NCBI GenBank assembly: GCA_013995675.1
Contig: VWRR01000017.1
Coordinates: 62,001-126,000 of the forward strand
DNA from: Cyanidiococcus yangmingshanensis
Taxonomy: Eukaryota > Rhodophyta > Bangiophyceae > Cyanidiales > Cyanidiaceae
Reading direction: 5' to 3'
Length of the DNA: 64,000 nucleotides
How positions within the stretch are numbered: position 1 is the first letter of the stretch; each line of letters opens with the position of its first letter. The position numbers and the translations under genes are program-made. The notes below the pieces were generated by a model. It ran no database searches and was not told the DNA's origin. It saw nothing but the letters and a program-made list of their open reading frames with translations. Below are positions 10,311 through 19,556 of this stretch, piece by piece.

Positions 10311-11096
10311 CTAGGACTCGATGAGCGCCCAGAGACGGTCAGCGGCGTCAACCGGATCACCGTGTCGAAATCGAAAAGGTCGGACATCGTTCTCGCAGTC
10401 ACGGGCCACGTAGCCTTCGACTTGGGTTTGCTCGCAACGATAGTTCCAGCGGATGCAACTAATGGTCACGTATAAACTCAATGCGTGTTTCAGGCTAGGA
10501 ATATCCGTTTGAACGCGTTGGCGGTAGCGATCCAGTGCCTGCTGAACTTCAGTGGACTCTGCTTCGAGCTCACGCAGGTTTGCCTGCAGTGCTCGACTGC
10601 GCTCCTCGTCGGAAAGCATCCGCTCAATGATCTGACGCTTGGTGACTTCACGCTCTTCGATCCGCTGCTGATGCATATGCTCGGGCTCAGGGGAGAGCGC
10701 GCGTTGCCGGGCAGCTTCAACGTGCCTAGCGAGCTGCATCAACGACTCTTTCGCTTGCTGCTGCCGTTCGAGTGCCGTCTCCCCAATCCGCTGCTCGAGA
10801 ACCGCCAGTGCCTCTATCGACTGGATATCCTCTTCGGAACGAAACACAGCTGTCAAGTCCTGTAGCAAGTCGAGCGTCTCAACTTGATCCGTGTCACCGA
10901 CAAGTCTCGAGTCCCCTTTCATCGCTGAACGGCTATCGTGCGTGGAACCGTCATCGGCGGACTCTGGCCGGTTTGCGAGTCGAGGCCTCAGCGGTGTGGG
11001 CGCCAGTGCGAGCACCGCCTCTGGCGTCGAGTTGTTGTAGGCGGCCACGAACGGCTCAAACCGAGCTCGTGTTGTTCTCGGTGTTGACGACTCCAT
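10311..11096 (-). CDS. SPC24: kinetochore NDC80-complex subunit SPC24
   Basis: SPC24 forms the inner, centromere-facing head of the NDC80 complex together with SPC25. The 261-residue product has a disordered N-terminus, a long heptad-rich coiled coil (about residues 75-205) and a C-terminal globular domain. That domain carries the family pattern I-x-W-N-Y-x-C-E, then V-E-G-Y, then R-P-F, ending in LWALIE, close to the vertebrate SPC24 C-terminus. The start chosen is the ATG giving MESSTPRT, just before the conserved part. The frame stays open for about 190 codons further upstream through a CGT-type repeat, with other ATGs that would add a Thr-rich stretch; I consider that extension accidental. 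The coiled coil alone is not diagnostic; the C-terminal domain is. Confidence 0.82.
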   Translation of the reverse strand: MESSTPRTTRARFEPFVAAYNNSTPEAVLALAPTPLRPRLANRPESADDGSTHDSRSAMKGDSRLVGDTDQVETLDLLQDLTAVFRSEEDIQSIEALAVLEQRIGETALERQQQAKESLMQLARHVEAARQRALSPEPEHMHQQRIEEREVTKRQIIERMLSDEERSRALQANLRELEAESTEVQQALDRYRQRVQTDIPSLKHALSLYVTISCIRWNYRCEQTQVEGYVARDCENDVRPFRFRHGDPVDAADRLWALIES

Positions 11097-11563
11097 CGTA
11101 ATCGTCACTGCAAACGAAACTGATACGGACGCAATAAACACCGATGACGTCCAAAAGTAACCGTTCAAGGACGAAACGAGGTCCTCGACCACGCGCACGC
11201 CACCGTAACAGACACCACAACGTGCCGCCGGGGGCCACGGCGCGCTGGCGCAATTCAAACGTCGGATGCGTGCAGACACACACGCACATGCATCCGCGCC
11301 TGAATCGCGGGCGCGTCGCCATGCGATCGCAGCGGCGGCCGCAGCATGGCCGACCCGTACACCCCCGCCGCCTAGGCAATGGATCCGTGCGCGAGGTTCC
11401 ATCGGGTGGATGGCGTCGCCGTACGCGGGGGCCACGACGCCGCGTGTCGCCATGGCGTGCGGGCAGCAGTCGCGCGACGACACTTCATGGCTGGGGGCAA
11501 GGCTCTCGGCGGTCGACGACGACAAGGCCATCATCGTCATCGTCGTCGTCGTCGTCGTCGTCA

Positions 11564-11606
<43 letters not shown>

Positions 11607-11853
11607 GTCGATGGCTGTGCGCGCCGATCCCGCTGGGCTGCCGTCCCCATACGGATTGGCCACGGACGCAGTCGCACGGACGCGTCTAGGGCGATCGATC
11701 GCCGAGCTTGCTGGCTGGCTTGCTGGGGCGTGTGGACAGAAGCACCCAGGTAGGCTGAAGCAGACTGCTGGTAAGCCAGGTGGATAATAGAGGAAAGTGT
11801 GCTGGTCTCTCGTACATTCTCACGGAGAGGACGTTCGTGAAGCGAAACTCGTC
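11097..11853. other. divergent promoter region of SPC24 and the starch-binding protein gene
   Basis: This is 757 bp between two divergent starts. It contains the CGT/CAT trinucleotide repeat listed separately and a segment rich in CAC/ACA and GCG runs near 11260-11300. No gene is recognised. Confidence 0.5.
11530..11606. repeat. CGT/CAT trinucleotide microsatellite
   Basis: About 25 tandem trinucleotide units, mostly CGT with scattered CAT, lie in the shared upstream region of SPC24 and the starch-binding protein gene. Such repeats are length-variable; read in frame they would encode poly-Thr or poly-Val, which explains a long chance open frame across them. Confidence 0.9.
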
Positions 11854-12594
11854 ATGTCTGTTCGTACAGCGTCCGCAGTGGGTAGCCACAGCAGCAGCGG
11901 GAATATGAACGGGCCCGCTGGAAGTGCGAAGGACTGGATAGAAGTTTTTCACTCAATGCCATCTTTGGAAAACGTTTATATCATCTTCTCGAAGGACGGT
12001 GGTCCCTGGACCCCAAACCGGACACACAAGTTCGAGGATGCGAGCCATATTCGAGAGGGTTTTCGGGTGTTTCGGGTTGGCGGTTGTAAGCGGCTCGAGT
12101 TTGCGATTACCGACGGGAAGCGATACTGGGATGATAACGGTGGGCAGAACTATGTCATTACCGAACCGGGTCGGTATGTTGTGAGTATCAATGGCCTGGA
12201 ACGTCGGGGTGACGTCGATATCGAGGAGATTCATCGACAACAGACCAAGACAGTGGATCAATACATCGAAATTCTGTACCGATCGCCTCCAGGGTGGCAG
12301 CGGGCCCATATTCTCTACGCAAAGCAACTGAATGCACAAGGTGGTTGGACGCCCAGTCCCGGCGAGCCCATGTTGCGAAATCCGGAGGAAAGCGGTCTCT
12401 TCTTTATCCGTCTGCTTGCCAAAGAGCTCGAATTCGTCTTCACAGATGGCGAGAATGCGTATGATAATCGGAAAGGGAAGAATTACAAATGTCATACACC
12501 AGGTCGCTACATTGTGCAGTACGAGCAGTGTCAGTACCTCGGACGTAGTCAACGGGATCTGCTGCGTCAAGAGACCGCTGGAAGGAAAGCGTGA
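11854..12594 (+). CDS. protein with two tandem CBM25/CBM53-type starch-binding modules
   Basis: The 246-residue product consists almost only of two related carbohydrate-binding modules at about 28-112 and 137-222. Each has the layout of CBM25/CBM53: an opening V/I-E-x-x-Y/F strand, a Y-x-x-x-x-GG-W-T-P segment, an F/L-EF-x-x-T-D-G turn, N-x-G-x-N-Y and a closing P-G-R-Y strand. In land plants this module type occurs in starch synthase III. No catalytic domain, transmembrane segment or clear transit peptide is seen; a short Ser/Gly-rich N-terminus precedes module one. Red algae store floridean starch in the cytosol, which fits a non-targeted starch-binding adaptor. The upstream open frame lacks ATG, so the ATG of MSVRTAS was taken. 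Partner and precise role are unknown. Confidence 0.8.
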   Translation: MSVRTASAVGSHSSSGNMNGPAGSAKDWIEVFHSMPSLENVYIIFSKDGGPWTPNRTHKFEDASHIREGFRVFRVGGCKRLEFAITDGKRYWDDNGGQNYVITEPGRYVVSINGLERRGDVDIEEIHRQQTKTVDQYIEILYRSPPGWQRAHILYAKQLNAQGGWTPSPGEPMLRNPEESGLFFIRLLAKELEFVFTDGENAYDNRKGKNYKCHTPGRYIVQYEQCQYLGRSQRDLLRQETAGRKA

Positions 12595-13868
12595 TCAGTC
12601 AGGCGGCGTTTTCAGTGCGGAAGATGCGACCTTAAACACAAGGCCAGACCATATGGCATCGTTTGGTGTGCGTCCAACGCCCATTCAATCTGGTAAAGGC
12701 GTGTGTATGGTTCTGAGCCTAAGTTTTCTCCGGTGCTCCCATTGACTCCGACCTGGCCGAACGGTTGTCTTCTTCTGGGGCCACTTGGGGTGTCATTGGC
12801 AGCGGCCGCGCATCGTGGACGACACTGGCGCCGAGGAGTGTGCTTCGGACTCGAGAGGCTGGGTCGAGGTCGTCGTTCGAATGCTCTCGGCGGGAAAGGC
12901 TGGTCGGATCGACGCATTGCATCGAATATGGCCATGAAGGGACGAAGCGTGCAGCACCTGGGCGTACGAATAAAGCTGAAGAGACAACGAACGGTGGATG
13001 CGAAAAGGCTGCCGTGCTCGTGTACGGCAAGTTGGTCATCGATTTACCGTCAGCTCAAGGGCAGGCACTGTCTTGGTCAGGTCGGAATCAAGCTTCTCAG
13101 ACCTGCGGTGGGTCTGGAAACCAGCGACACCAGGCGCAGCGCAAGTCTCGGACGACGGGGTTTCCGAATCCTACCCGGCGTCTCTGGCAACCTGGAACGC
13201 GCTGCTGCGTCTCTTCTGAAGTTTCGCTCACGGATGCGACCTCCAAGGCCCGGTGACATAAGCCATGCACAGCGTTGCGTTGATCGGCCTCTTGCGCACA
13301 AAGCTCCAAGCGGTTGTCTCAAAAAGCGCTCATGGGCTCATGAATCGGACGGCAAGCACCGGGCGCTCAAACCTTGCATATTCGACAACAAGGTTTTTGA
13401 AGATAACGACGTCGTATAAGGACAGGGAATGCTCTATACAAGCTAGATTCTCGTCTCAGACGCATACCAAAGCTGACTGTTCCGCGCCTGTGTCGGTGGC
13501 CGTCGCCGGAATCGCCACTTCGTCTGTCGAGTCAGGGGTTGAACGTGTTCCGTTCCAACGCCATATACAGCGAATTTGAATGATACGGCAGGAGCTAGTC
13601 ATCCCGCATCGGCTTCTCTGTCAGTGCGACTCGCTGTACGCCTCGCGGATACAAACCGTCCCCCGGCGAGTCGGCCAGCTCCTCTACGAAGTGCGCGATC
13701 TCGGCATCGGGTGTGCCTGCGACCGCGTCGGACCCTCTGTCGCTTCGAGCAGGCCCACAAACTGGTTTGGTGTGCACCGTCCTCCCTTTCGTGTCGATAA
13801 GAAACCTCTGCAGCATTCCATGCGTTCGTTTTCGATTCGCCGTCGGGGAAGATTACCGTTTTCGAGCA
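12595..13868. other. stretch without a confident gene
   Basis: Several medium open frames overlap on both strands between 12700 and 13420 (up to about 240 codons on the plus strand). They are Arg/Ser/Gly-rich and resemble no family. A coding chain with frame changes cannot be excluded. The 3' flanks of the two neighbouring genes lie here. Confidence 0.4.
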
Positions 13869-14780
13869 TCAAGCCAGCTTGTACGCTTCGAATGACAACG
13901 CATTCATGCCGATCGCGTACATAAAAACTCCAACATCTTCTCGCCATGTCTCCGCAACGTTTTCCAACAGCTTCATAAGACGCTCATCTAGTTGCTTCCT
14001 AGCAGCCGCTTTTGTCAACGTGGTCTGGGCATAGCGTCGAGCCAAGCGAGCAACTTTCCAGATCTCTGAGTCGGTCGCCCCACGCTCAGACGCCTGCAGG
14101 ATCGCCATTCGATGGAGTCGTTTCAGAGCCATGGTTACCTCAAAAATTATATAATGAGCCCAGAGCTCAGTGTCTTGATCATGGTGACGAAGACCCCGAA
14201 GAAAAATCGCCCGAGCCGTATGCGTTGAACCAAACAGGTCGACCTCGAGTGAGGCAACCACCACGAAAACGCGGGGACAGCTCGGGCCTATCTGACGTAA
14301 CGCCCGGACAAGCACCGGACGTGCAGTTCGTTGCTCCCCCGTGCGGGCCACAAAACGAATAAAAGCAAACCAGAGGGTGTCTTCCGCTCGCAGCAACCGG
14401 GTCGATACGGCTCGTTCATACAGACGAATGATCCGTTGGCGCATCTTGCCCAAAAGTTTCAGTCGTTGCGCGCGCTGTACCCTCGTTGTCGGCACCATGG
14501 ACGAGGATCGTTCTGCGGACGGCGCTGGTTCTCGCTTTGATAGTCGTCGGCGAAGCAGCGCCCATACCGCCACCTCGAAACGAATGTAAGATACGAAAGT
14601 GTCGCGTAGTCGATCGCGCATACTATTGCCCCCTTTCGTTCGCGCAAGTGCACACTCCCAAGTTCGTCGTCGTTGAAGCAGTCGCGCGGCCTCATCCAAA
14701 GTCCAGGCGCCAGCCTCGACTTGTTCGGTGGTCTGCTGGAGAACCTCCTCCAAGTGCCGCTCAATACTTACAGCGGCCAT
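13869..14780 (-). CDS. UTP6: UTP6-like U3 snoRNP (SSU processome) protein
   Basis: UTP6 is a HAT-repeat protein of the small-subunit processome that acts in early 18S rRNA processing in the nucleolus. The N-terminus follows the U3-associated protein 6 pattern: a helix with an L-E-E-V-L-Q-Q stretch, an R-R-R-x-x-E element (about residue 36), a YIRFE helix and then HAT-like repeats with LWFAFIRF and ELWAHYIIFE. At 303 residues it is only about half the length of the yeast or human protein (near 600 in human), and I find no clear C-terminal continuation in other frames downstream. It is therefore either a shortened algal form or interrupted at the stop. The start ATG sits directly before the conserved helix. 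Confidence 0.75.
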   Translation of the reverse strand: MAAVSIERHLEEVLQQTTEQVEAGAWTLDEAARLLQRRRTWECALARTKGGNSMRDRLRDTFVSYIRFEVAVWALLRRRLSKREPAPSAERSSSMVPTTRVQRAQRLKLLGKMRQRIIRLYERAVSTRLLRAEDTLWFAFIRFVARTGEQRTARPVLVRALRQIGPSCPRVFVVVASLEVDLFGSTHTARAIFLRGLRHHDQDTELWAHYIIFEVTMALKRLHRMAILQASERGATDSEIWKVARLARRYAQTTLTKAAARKQLDERLMKLLENVAETWREDVGVFMYAIGMNALSFEAYKLA

Positions 14781-15304
14781 ATGAAAACGACTTGAAAGCC
14801 GGCCCTAGACCAAGACAGGATCACGCAACCACAACAGATTGATGAATCTAACCAATCCTCAAGTTATTATTTCTTCAATTTCAGCAACAATACCCAGTGT
14901 CAGGTAGTACTCGTTCGATGCGATAAAGTGAGCCGCCGTGGCCCCTGCGTAGTGCACAGTACCAGACAACCCACACGCGCTCACGTATAACCCCAAGTTG
15001 CAAACGCTCCGACTCAATGTTGCTTGCCCCTACACAAGCGCACCCTAGAGTGCCTTGCGTCGAAAGTGGTATTCGTAATCGTGAACGTTTGCCTTCAACG
15101 CAGTCGTTGCAGAACGATGAGCGACAACGATGCGTCTCGTTCGTCAGTACGTCATGTCCATCTGCGACAAAGCTGGTCATACCAGCATGGGCCGTTCAAC
15201 CGTCGTTGTTCTTGGCTTGCCCCCATCGTGGCAAAACTGAAAAAGATTTCTCATGAAACGTGAACTTGCACGATAGTTTGGTGCCCGTATCCGTCTAGTG
15301 GGGT
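14781..15304. other. divergent intergenic stretch
   Basis: This is the region between the UTP6 start and the zinc-finger gene start. No gene is recognised. An A/T-rich segment near 14850-14890 could be part of the UTP6 promoter, which is a guess. Confidence 0.4.
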
Positions 15305-15760
15305 ATGCGTGCATACCCGGTCACTAGGGTACGGAGACTTGTACCGCATGATGTCTCTTCGGAGAGTTTGACGGAGGTGCCGGTTGGCGGTGACGGGGCC
15401 GTTCCGTTGCCACTGGCAGCAGCGGTTCTGTTGTCGAGGGCCCCTCTTTCGACGTCGAGCGAGCGCAGCGACGATCAGGGAGCCAGCCGATCGTCGCATG
15501 TCCACGATCAAGAGCCAGTATTGAGTGCCTTCGGTGAGAGAGAAACGGATCCGGACCCACTCGCGACGTCTGTGGGAACGGGGGCTTTCTCAGGTACTTT
15601 AGCATCGGTTCTGGTCAAAGATGAGTTCAATTGTACAGTATGTGGGCGCGGTTTCCAGCGAGCCTGTGCACTGGCGCGACACAAGCGCAGTCGTCTGCAC
15701 CGGCGGAACGTTGCCCAGGTTGCTAGGCGAAAGCGCAAGCGAGATGGCTCGGCTCGCTAG
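15305..15760 (+). CDS. putative C2H2 zinc-finger protein
   Basis: A 151-residue frame with one C2H2 finger at about residues 109-131: C-x2-C-x12-H-x5-H, with a phenylalanine two residues before the first Cys and an Arg/Lys-rich stretch after the last His. The basic C-terminal tail (RRKRKR) looks like a nuclear localisation signal. The first 100 residues are Ser/Val/Pro-rich and unstructured. One finger with a basic tail suits a small nucleic-acid-binding protein, but which one is unclear. The finger argues that the frame is real; length and N-terminus give no further support. Nothing convincing follows for about 1.9 kb. Confidence 0.5.
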   Translation: MRAYPVTRVRRLVPHDVSSESLTEVPVGGDGAVPLPLAAAVLLSRAPLSTSSERSDDQGASRSSHVHDQEPVLSAFGERETDPDPLATSVGTGAFSGTLASVLVKDEFNCTVCGRGFQRACALARHKRSRLHRRNVAQVARRKRKRDGSAR

Positions 15761-17695
15761 ACCGAAGGGTGGTTTGTTGCACGTGCGCGAAGCTCATCGA
15801 CAAGCTGCAGTTTCGCGTAGTTGGGCGGACGAGCGTGTTTTTAGGCGAATGGAGGCATATGGACGAGTCAAACTTCGGACAGGAGGTGGCGAGAAGGGTC
15901 CACGTGAGGCATTCTCGTCCGCAAGCCCTGGCATTCTGGACTCGTAGACCTTGTCCAGTCGATGGACTAGGTCGGTTTCATGATGCAATGCTCGAGTCTC
16001 AGGCAATGTCTGGACATGGATCTTTTGGAGACAGGTCCATCCTTGGAACGTCGCTACGATATCACTTTAGAGAGTCTCCCGAATGGTTGGCCGAGCACGG
16101 CTGCCCAAGTTTACGCTTATCTCGAACTGCTCTCGGCTCTGATTGCCATCCTCTCGATCAAATCATGATGGACGAAAATGACCATTCAGTGAGTGCTTGA
16201 GATAGACTTGGGGCGGGGGTTCCGAACTAGGCTCGTCGGAGCCGTGTGTGGCCATGCTCGAAACCGAGCGTGATTCCAGAGGCTCGCGTGGACCTGCCTC
16301 GTCAAGAAGCGCAAGAGAACAGACGATATCCGTTCAGGCCATCGATACGTTCATGGAGATTCTCGCTTCGGCGCGTTGGAGGACCTTCATATCATCACAG
16401 CGCCAAATTGAGTAGAACCAGCGCGTCGAGTACACGAGGGAATCCGTCTGACTGGCGGACGACAGCGATGTAACAACGATAGGAGGAGCCTTCAAGAAGC
16501 AACCGTTACCAAAGCAGGGCTGCTCATGGCCTCGCTCCTCCTGTTACCATCGGCTGCAGGCTTGATTGCCTTTTCGAAATATTCAGAAACAGAAAACCTG
16601 GATACCCTCCTTCGATGGCGAAGCTGGTCAACATAGAAATGAGTGGAGGTACGTACAGCGCTCCAACTTGTTCGTGTTCGCCTGCTCACAATGGACGCCG
16701 AGCACCATCATTCTATGTCGATGCTGCAGCTGTTGTAGCCCTGTTCGATGATTTAAGCTCAACATTCAGCGACAATCACCGGCGACAATTCATATCCCAT
16801 GCGTTCCTGTATTGACATGGACTGCGAGCGCTGTCTGTTCACTAGAGCGGTGACGGGAGCATTGCACTTGAGGACGATGGAACGCCCATTGATACGAATC
16901 CGCTGGTGGATCGAAATCCTTGTCATGTCATCTTTCGGTCCGATGTTGACCGGTATCATTCTGTCCAAAACGAACGTCTGCGAGAAGTCCGCAGCGGATG
17001 AACGCATCAGAATCAATTTCGGAAGCAGTCACCCGAATGGATGGACTAGTCTTGAAGGAGACCGGTGTACGGTCCAATCGAGATTCAGGCAGCGCTTGTC
17101 TGTCGATTGTGTACAGCTTGATATTTTGGTGCCCATCTAGGCGCGTGTTCGTTGTCCGTCACACATCTCATGAATTGGCCAAGTCGTCTCGTGGTTGTCG
17201 ATCATGCGAGCCATGTCTGGGTTTTCACGGCGGGCACCTAGTCCTCCGTTTCTGACATTCGATTGAATCGCTCCGATGGAGGCGAATAGACTCAAATGTT
17301 TCTGTTTTGTCATAGCGGAGAAAGTGATACGTGCAACGCTCTAGTAGGCGCAACCCTGTAAAGTTTCAGTGCAAGGCTGATATTTTATCCTTAGAGAGCG
17401 AAGATGCATCGAGGCCTCAAACCGATACCGGTGATGAGGCGCTGCGAGGAGAGATCCTTGCTGGCACTAGTACCAAGCCACTCAGACGAGTGACCGGGCA
17501 CGCGTCCATTCATCTCTTCTAGCTTCAAATCGCAAATGGAGCAGACGGCCGAGACCCTATGCAAGCGCATGCAAGCGCCGATCCACGAACAGAATCCGAG
17601 CAGTTTTCGCAGTGCAAGCTTCGATACAATCTTTGGCAACCGCTGGCCGATAAGCAGCTTCAGTGACCTGGACAAGCATGCCCGGAAGAGGGATC
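15761..17695. other. long stretch without a confident gene
   Basis: The longest gene-poor part of the window, about 1.9 kb. Short frames on the minus strand between 16490 and 17675 can be strung into a protein-like chain, but only with about ten frame changes and without similarity to a family, so I do not call a gene. No tRNA-like structure was found. Confidence 0.35.
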
Positions 17696-18919
17696 CTAGT
17701 CAAACCAAAAGCGGGACGACTGCAGCAACCGCAAGATTTCTTGGGATATCGCCATCATTGGAGCGTGGGTGTTCCGAATGCGCTCCGATAATTGATCCCA
17801 GGCACACCAGCATTGTTCGCCTGTATGCAACGTCTTGTGCATGAACCGATCCGCCTCAACGAGACGCAGCAGGTAGAGGTCCGCCAGGAGCAAGCCGCCT
17901 GGCCACTCCATTCGGAGCGGATGCTTTTGTATTGGACCGGGTACCAGCGCCTGCCAAAAACCTTCGCAAGTACCGAGCATCATCTGAGCGTCGTCCTGCG
18001 CCGCCAGCAGTCCCGTTCTAGCAGCGTGACGCCACCACGACAGATGCAGGAAATGCCATTGCCTACACGTTGGCTCACTGGCACCAGTCGGTGCCCCTGT
18101 GCCATACCAGAGATACATCACGCGCTGTTCTGCAACCTCTCGCTGCACGATCCATAGGGACACTCGCCACAAGGCCGGTACGAGCTGTCTGATTGCCGAC
18201 GGGAGCCAAGCCATGACTGCCCCCGTCTCTGGCGCTGCGCTGTTCGCCAGCGCAACCAAGTCATTGAAGCAGTGACGCCCTGTTTCACGCTCAGCATCCA
18301 AGTCGACCTCTTCGGAGGCCCTTATTTCGTCGACGCAATCATTTCCATGGTTCCAGGATCGATCCGCATTCGAAAAACTCGTTGGCCAGAGGGGCTCCAA
18401 CTCCTTGACGAGAATCACATCGCATCGATAGGTACGATTCGCTTCAGAGAGGTCCCGATATCCAGCCTGGCGATAGAGCGCACAAGCAGCTTGGAGGACC
18501 GACGCTGACTCAATGACCACCTCTAATGAACACCAACTGGACTGCCGAATCCGAGCCTCTAGGAAAGCCAATAAAAACCGACCCAGACCGCGACGACGAT
18601 ACATCCGCTCGAGGTACATCTTGCGAACCTCGACCCGAATGGGTGCCTCTGGAGAACGCGTCAGCGGCTGCCACGCCGCTGTTCCAACAATCTCGGAGCA
18701 TTCACCGTCCTCCAACACAAAAAACTCACCACCATGGGCGAAATAGGCCTGTTTGACAGCAAGAACGTCGGCATCGGCTCCGTTCGGCTCCCACTGCAGT
18801 CCAAACTCTGCAAGTACTCGAGCAACGAGCTGAGCGGTTGCATCGCAGTCCTCTAGTCGCCAGTTACGCAGTCGAAGCGATCTGCCAATGTAGGTCTCTA
18901 GCCAAGTGCATTCTGGCAT
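17696..18919 (-). CDS. GNAT acetyltransferase fused to an unknown C-terminal domain
   Basis: The product is 407 residues. Residues about 12-170 form a GCN5-related N-acetyltransferase domain: a strand ending in VEVRKMYL, the acetyl-CoA pyrophosphate loop RRRGLGR at 108-114, then the LYRQAGYR motif B element. The C-terminal 235 residues are Trp/Leu-rich, probably helical and match nothing I know. A GNAT domain alone is usually 150-180 residues, so over half of the protein is an added domain that may define the substrate. The frame extends seven codons upstream only with a non-ATG codon; the ATG giving MPECTWLE was used. The substrate cannot be told from sequence. Confidence 0.8.
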   Translation of the reverse strand: MPECTWLETYIGRSLRLRNWRLEDCDATAQLVARVLAEFGLQWEPNGADADVLAVKQAYFAHGGEFFVLEDGECSEIVGTAAWQPLTRSPEAPIRVEVRKMYLERMYRRRGLGRFLLAFLEARIRQSSWCSLEVVIESASVLQAACALYRQAGYRDLSEANRTYRCDVILVKELEPLWPTSFSNADRSWNHGNDCVDEIRASEEVDLDAERETGRHCFNDLVALANSAAPETGAVMAWLPSAIRQLVPALWRVSLWIVQREVAEQRVMYLWYGTGAPTGASEPTCRQWHFLHLSWWRHAARTGLLAAQDDAQMMLGTCEGFWQALVPGPIQKHPLRMEWPGGLLLADLYLLRLVEADRFMHKTLHTGEQCWCAWDQLSERIRNTHAPMMAISQEILRLLQSSRFWFD

Positions 18920-19556
18920 TGACCAAGCGAGCTCAGACAATGCGTTTCGAGTAACTAGACTTGGTGCTGGCCGCAGACGCGAGCCAATAAACCACGGACG
19001 GCTTGATCGACTAGTTGCAGCCCTCTTGGCGCCGTGATTTACAGCTCGTGCATATCACTTGGCTTCATCCAAGCCAAGGGATAACTCTGTTCAAGCCAGC
19101 GACTCGCGCCCAAGCCCAGTCGACCTCGACCGGAGCAGTTCAGTGCCCTGGCACGAGCTTCAAAAACGCTCTGGGCTCGGGAAGCAACCACCAGGTCGAT
19201 GTTACGAACAAGCTCGACTCTCAAACAGGGCAAGGAGGCTGCTTGCTCTGACGACGACGACAACTGATCGACCCTGCTTGATCCTGAAACGTCTCCGAGT
19301 CTGCACGAGCCGAGACCCACTCGTAACCGCAACGCGTGCGCGAGCCGGGCAACGCACCGAGAGAGCGCGCAGTCTGGGGACCCCCGCTACCCGAGCGTCT
19401 AGACGATTCAGGACGGGATAGAGGCTGTTGAGGCCCTTGTGGCTTGCGTTCAGTAGGCGGCAGAAGGTGCTCGGTTTCTCTACAGGTTCGTCTTGTTGCT
19501 TTCTGGGATTAGGGTATTGAAACCGTACGTTGATCAGCGGAACGTCAGCGCTGGCA
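18920..19556. other. divergent intergenic stretch
   Basis: This is the promoter region shared by the GNAT gene and HRD3. A long minus-strand open frame crossing into HRD3 is its antisense shadow. No other gene is seen. Confidence 0.5.

Noticed and set aside
11097-11663. N-terminal extension of SPC24 through the CGT repeat (poly-Thr)
   Set aside because: The open frame is explained by the repeat and G/C-rich sequence; the family begins with the coiled coil, and the reading through the repeat has no similarity to SPC24.
12703-13419. A 238-codon plus-strand open frame and an overlapping one of 163 codons
   Set aside because: The first has ATG but is Arg/Gly/Ser-rich without any domain; the second has no ATG. 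Overlapping frames on both strands suggest chance.
16491-17675. Minus-strand chain of about ten short frames linked by +1 steps that reads like a protein
   Set aside because: In sequence of this composition another frame is nearly always open when one stops, so such a chain can be built by chance. No domain or family anchors it, and its density of steps is far above that of verified genes.
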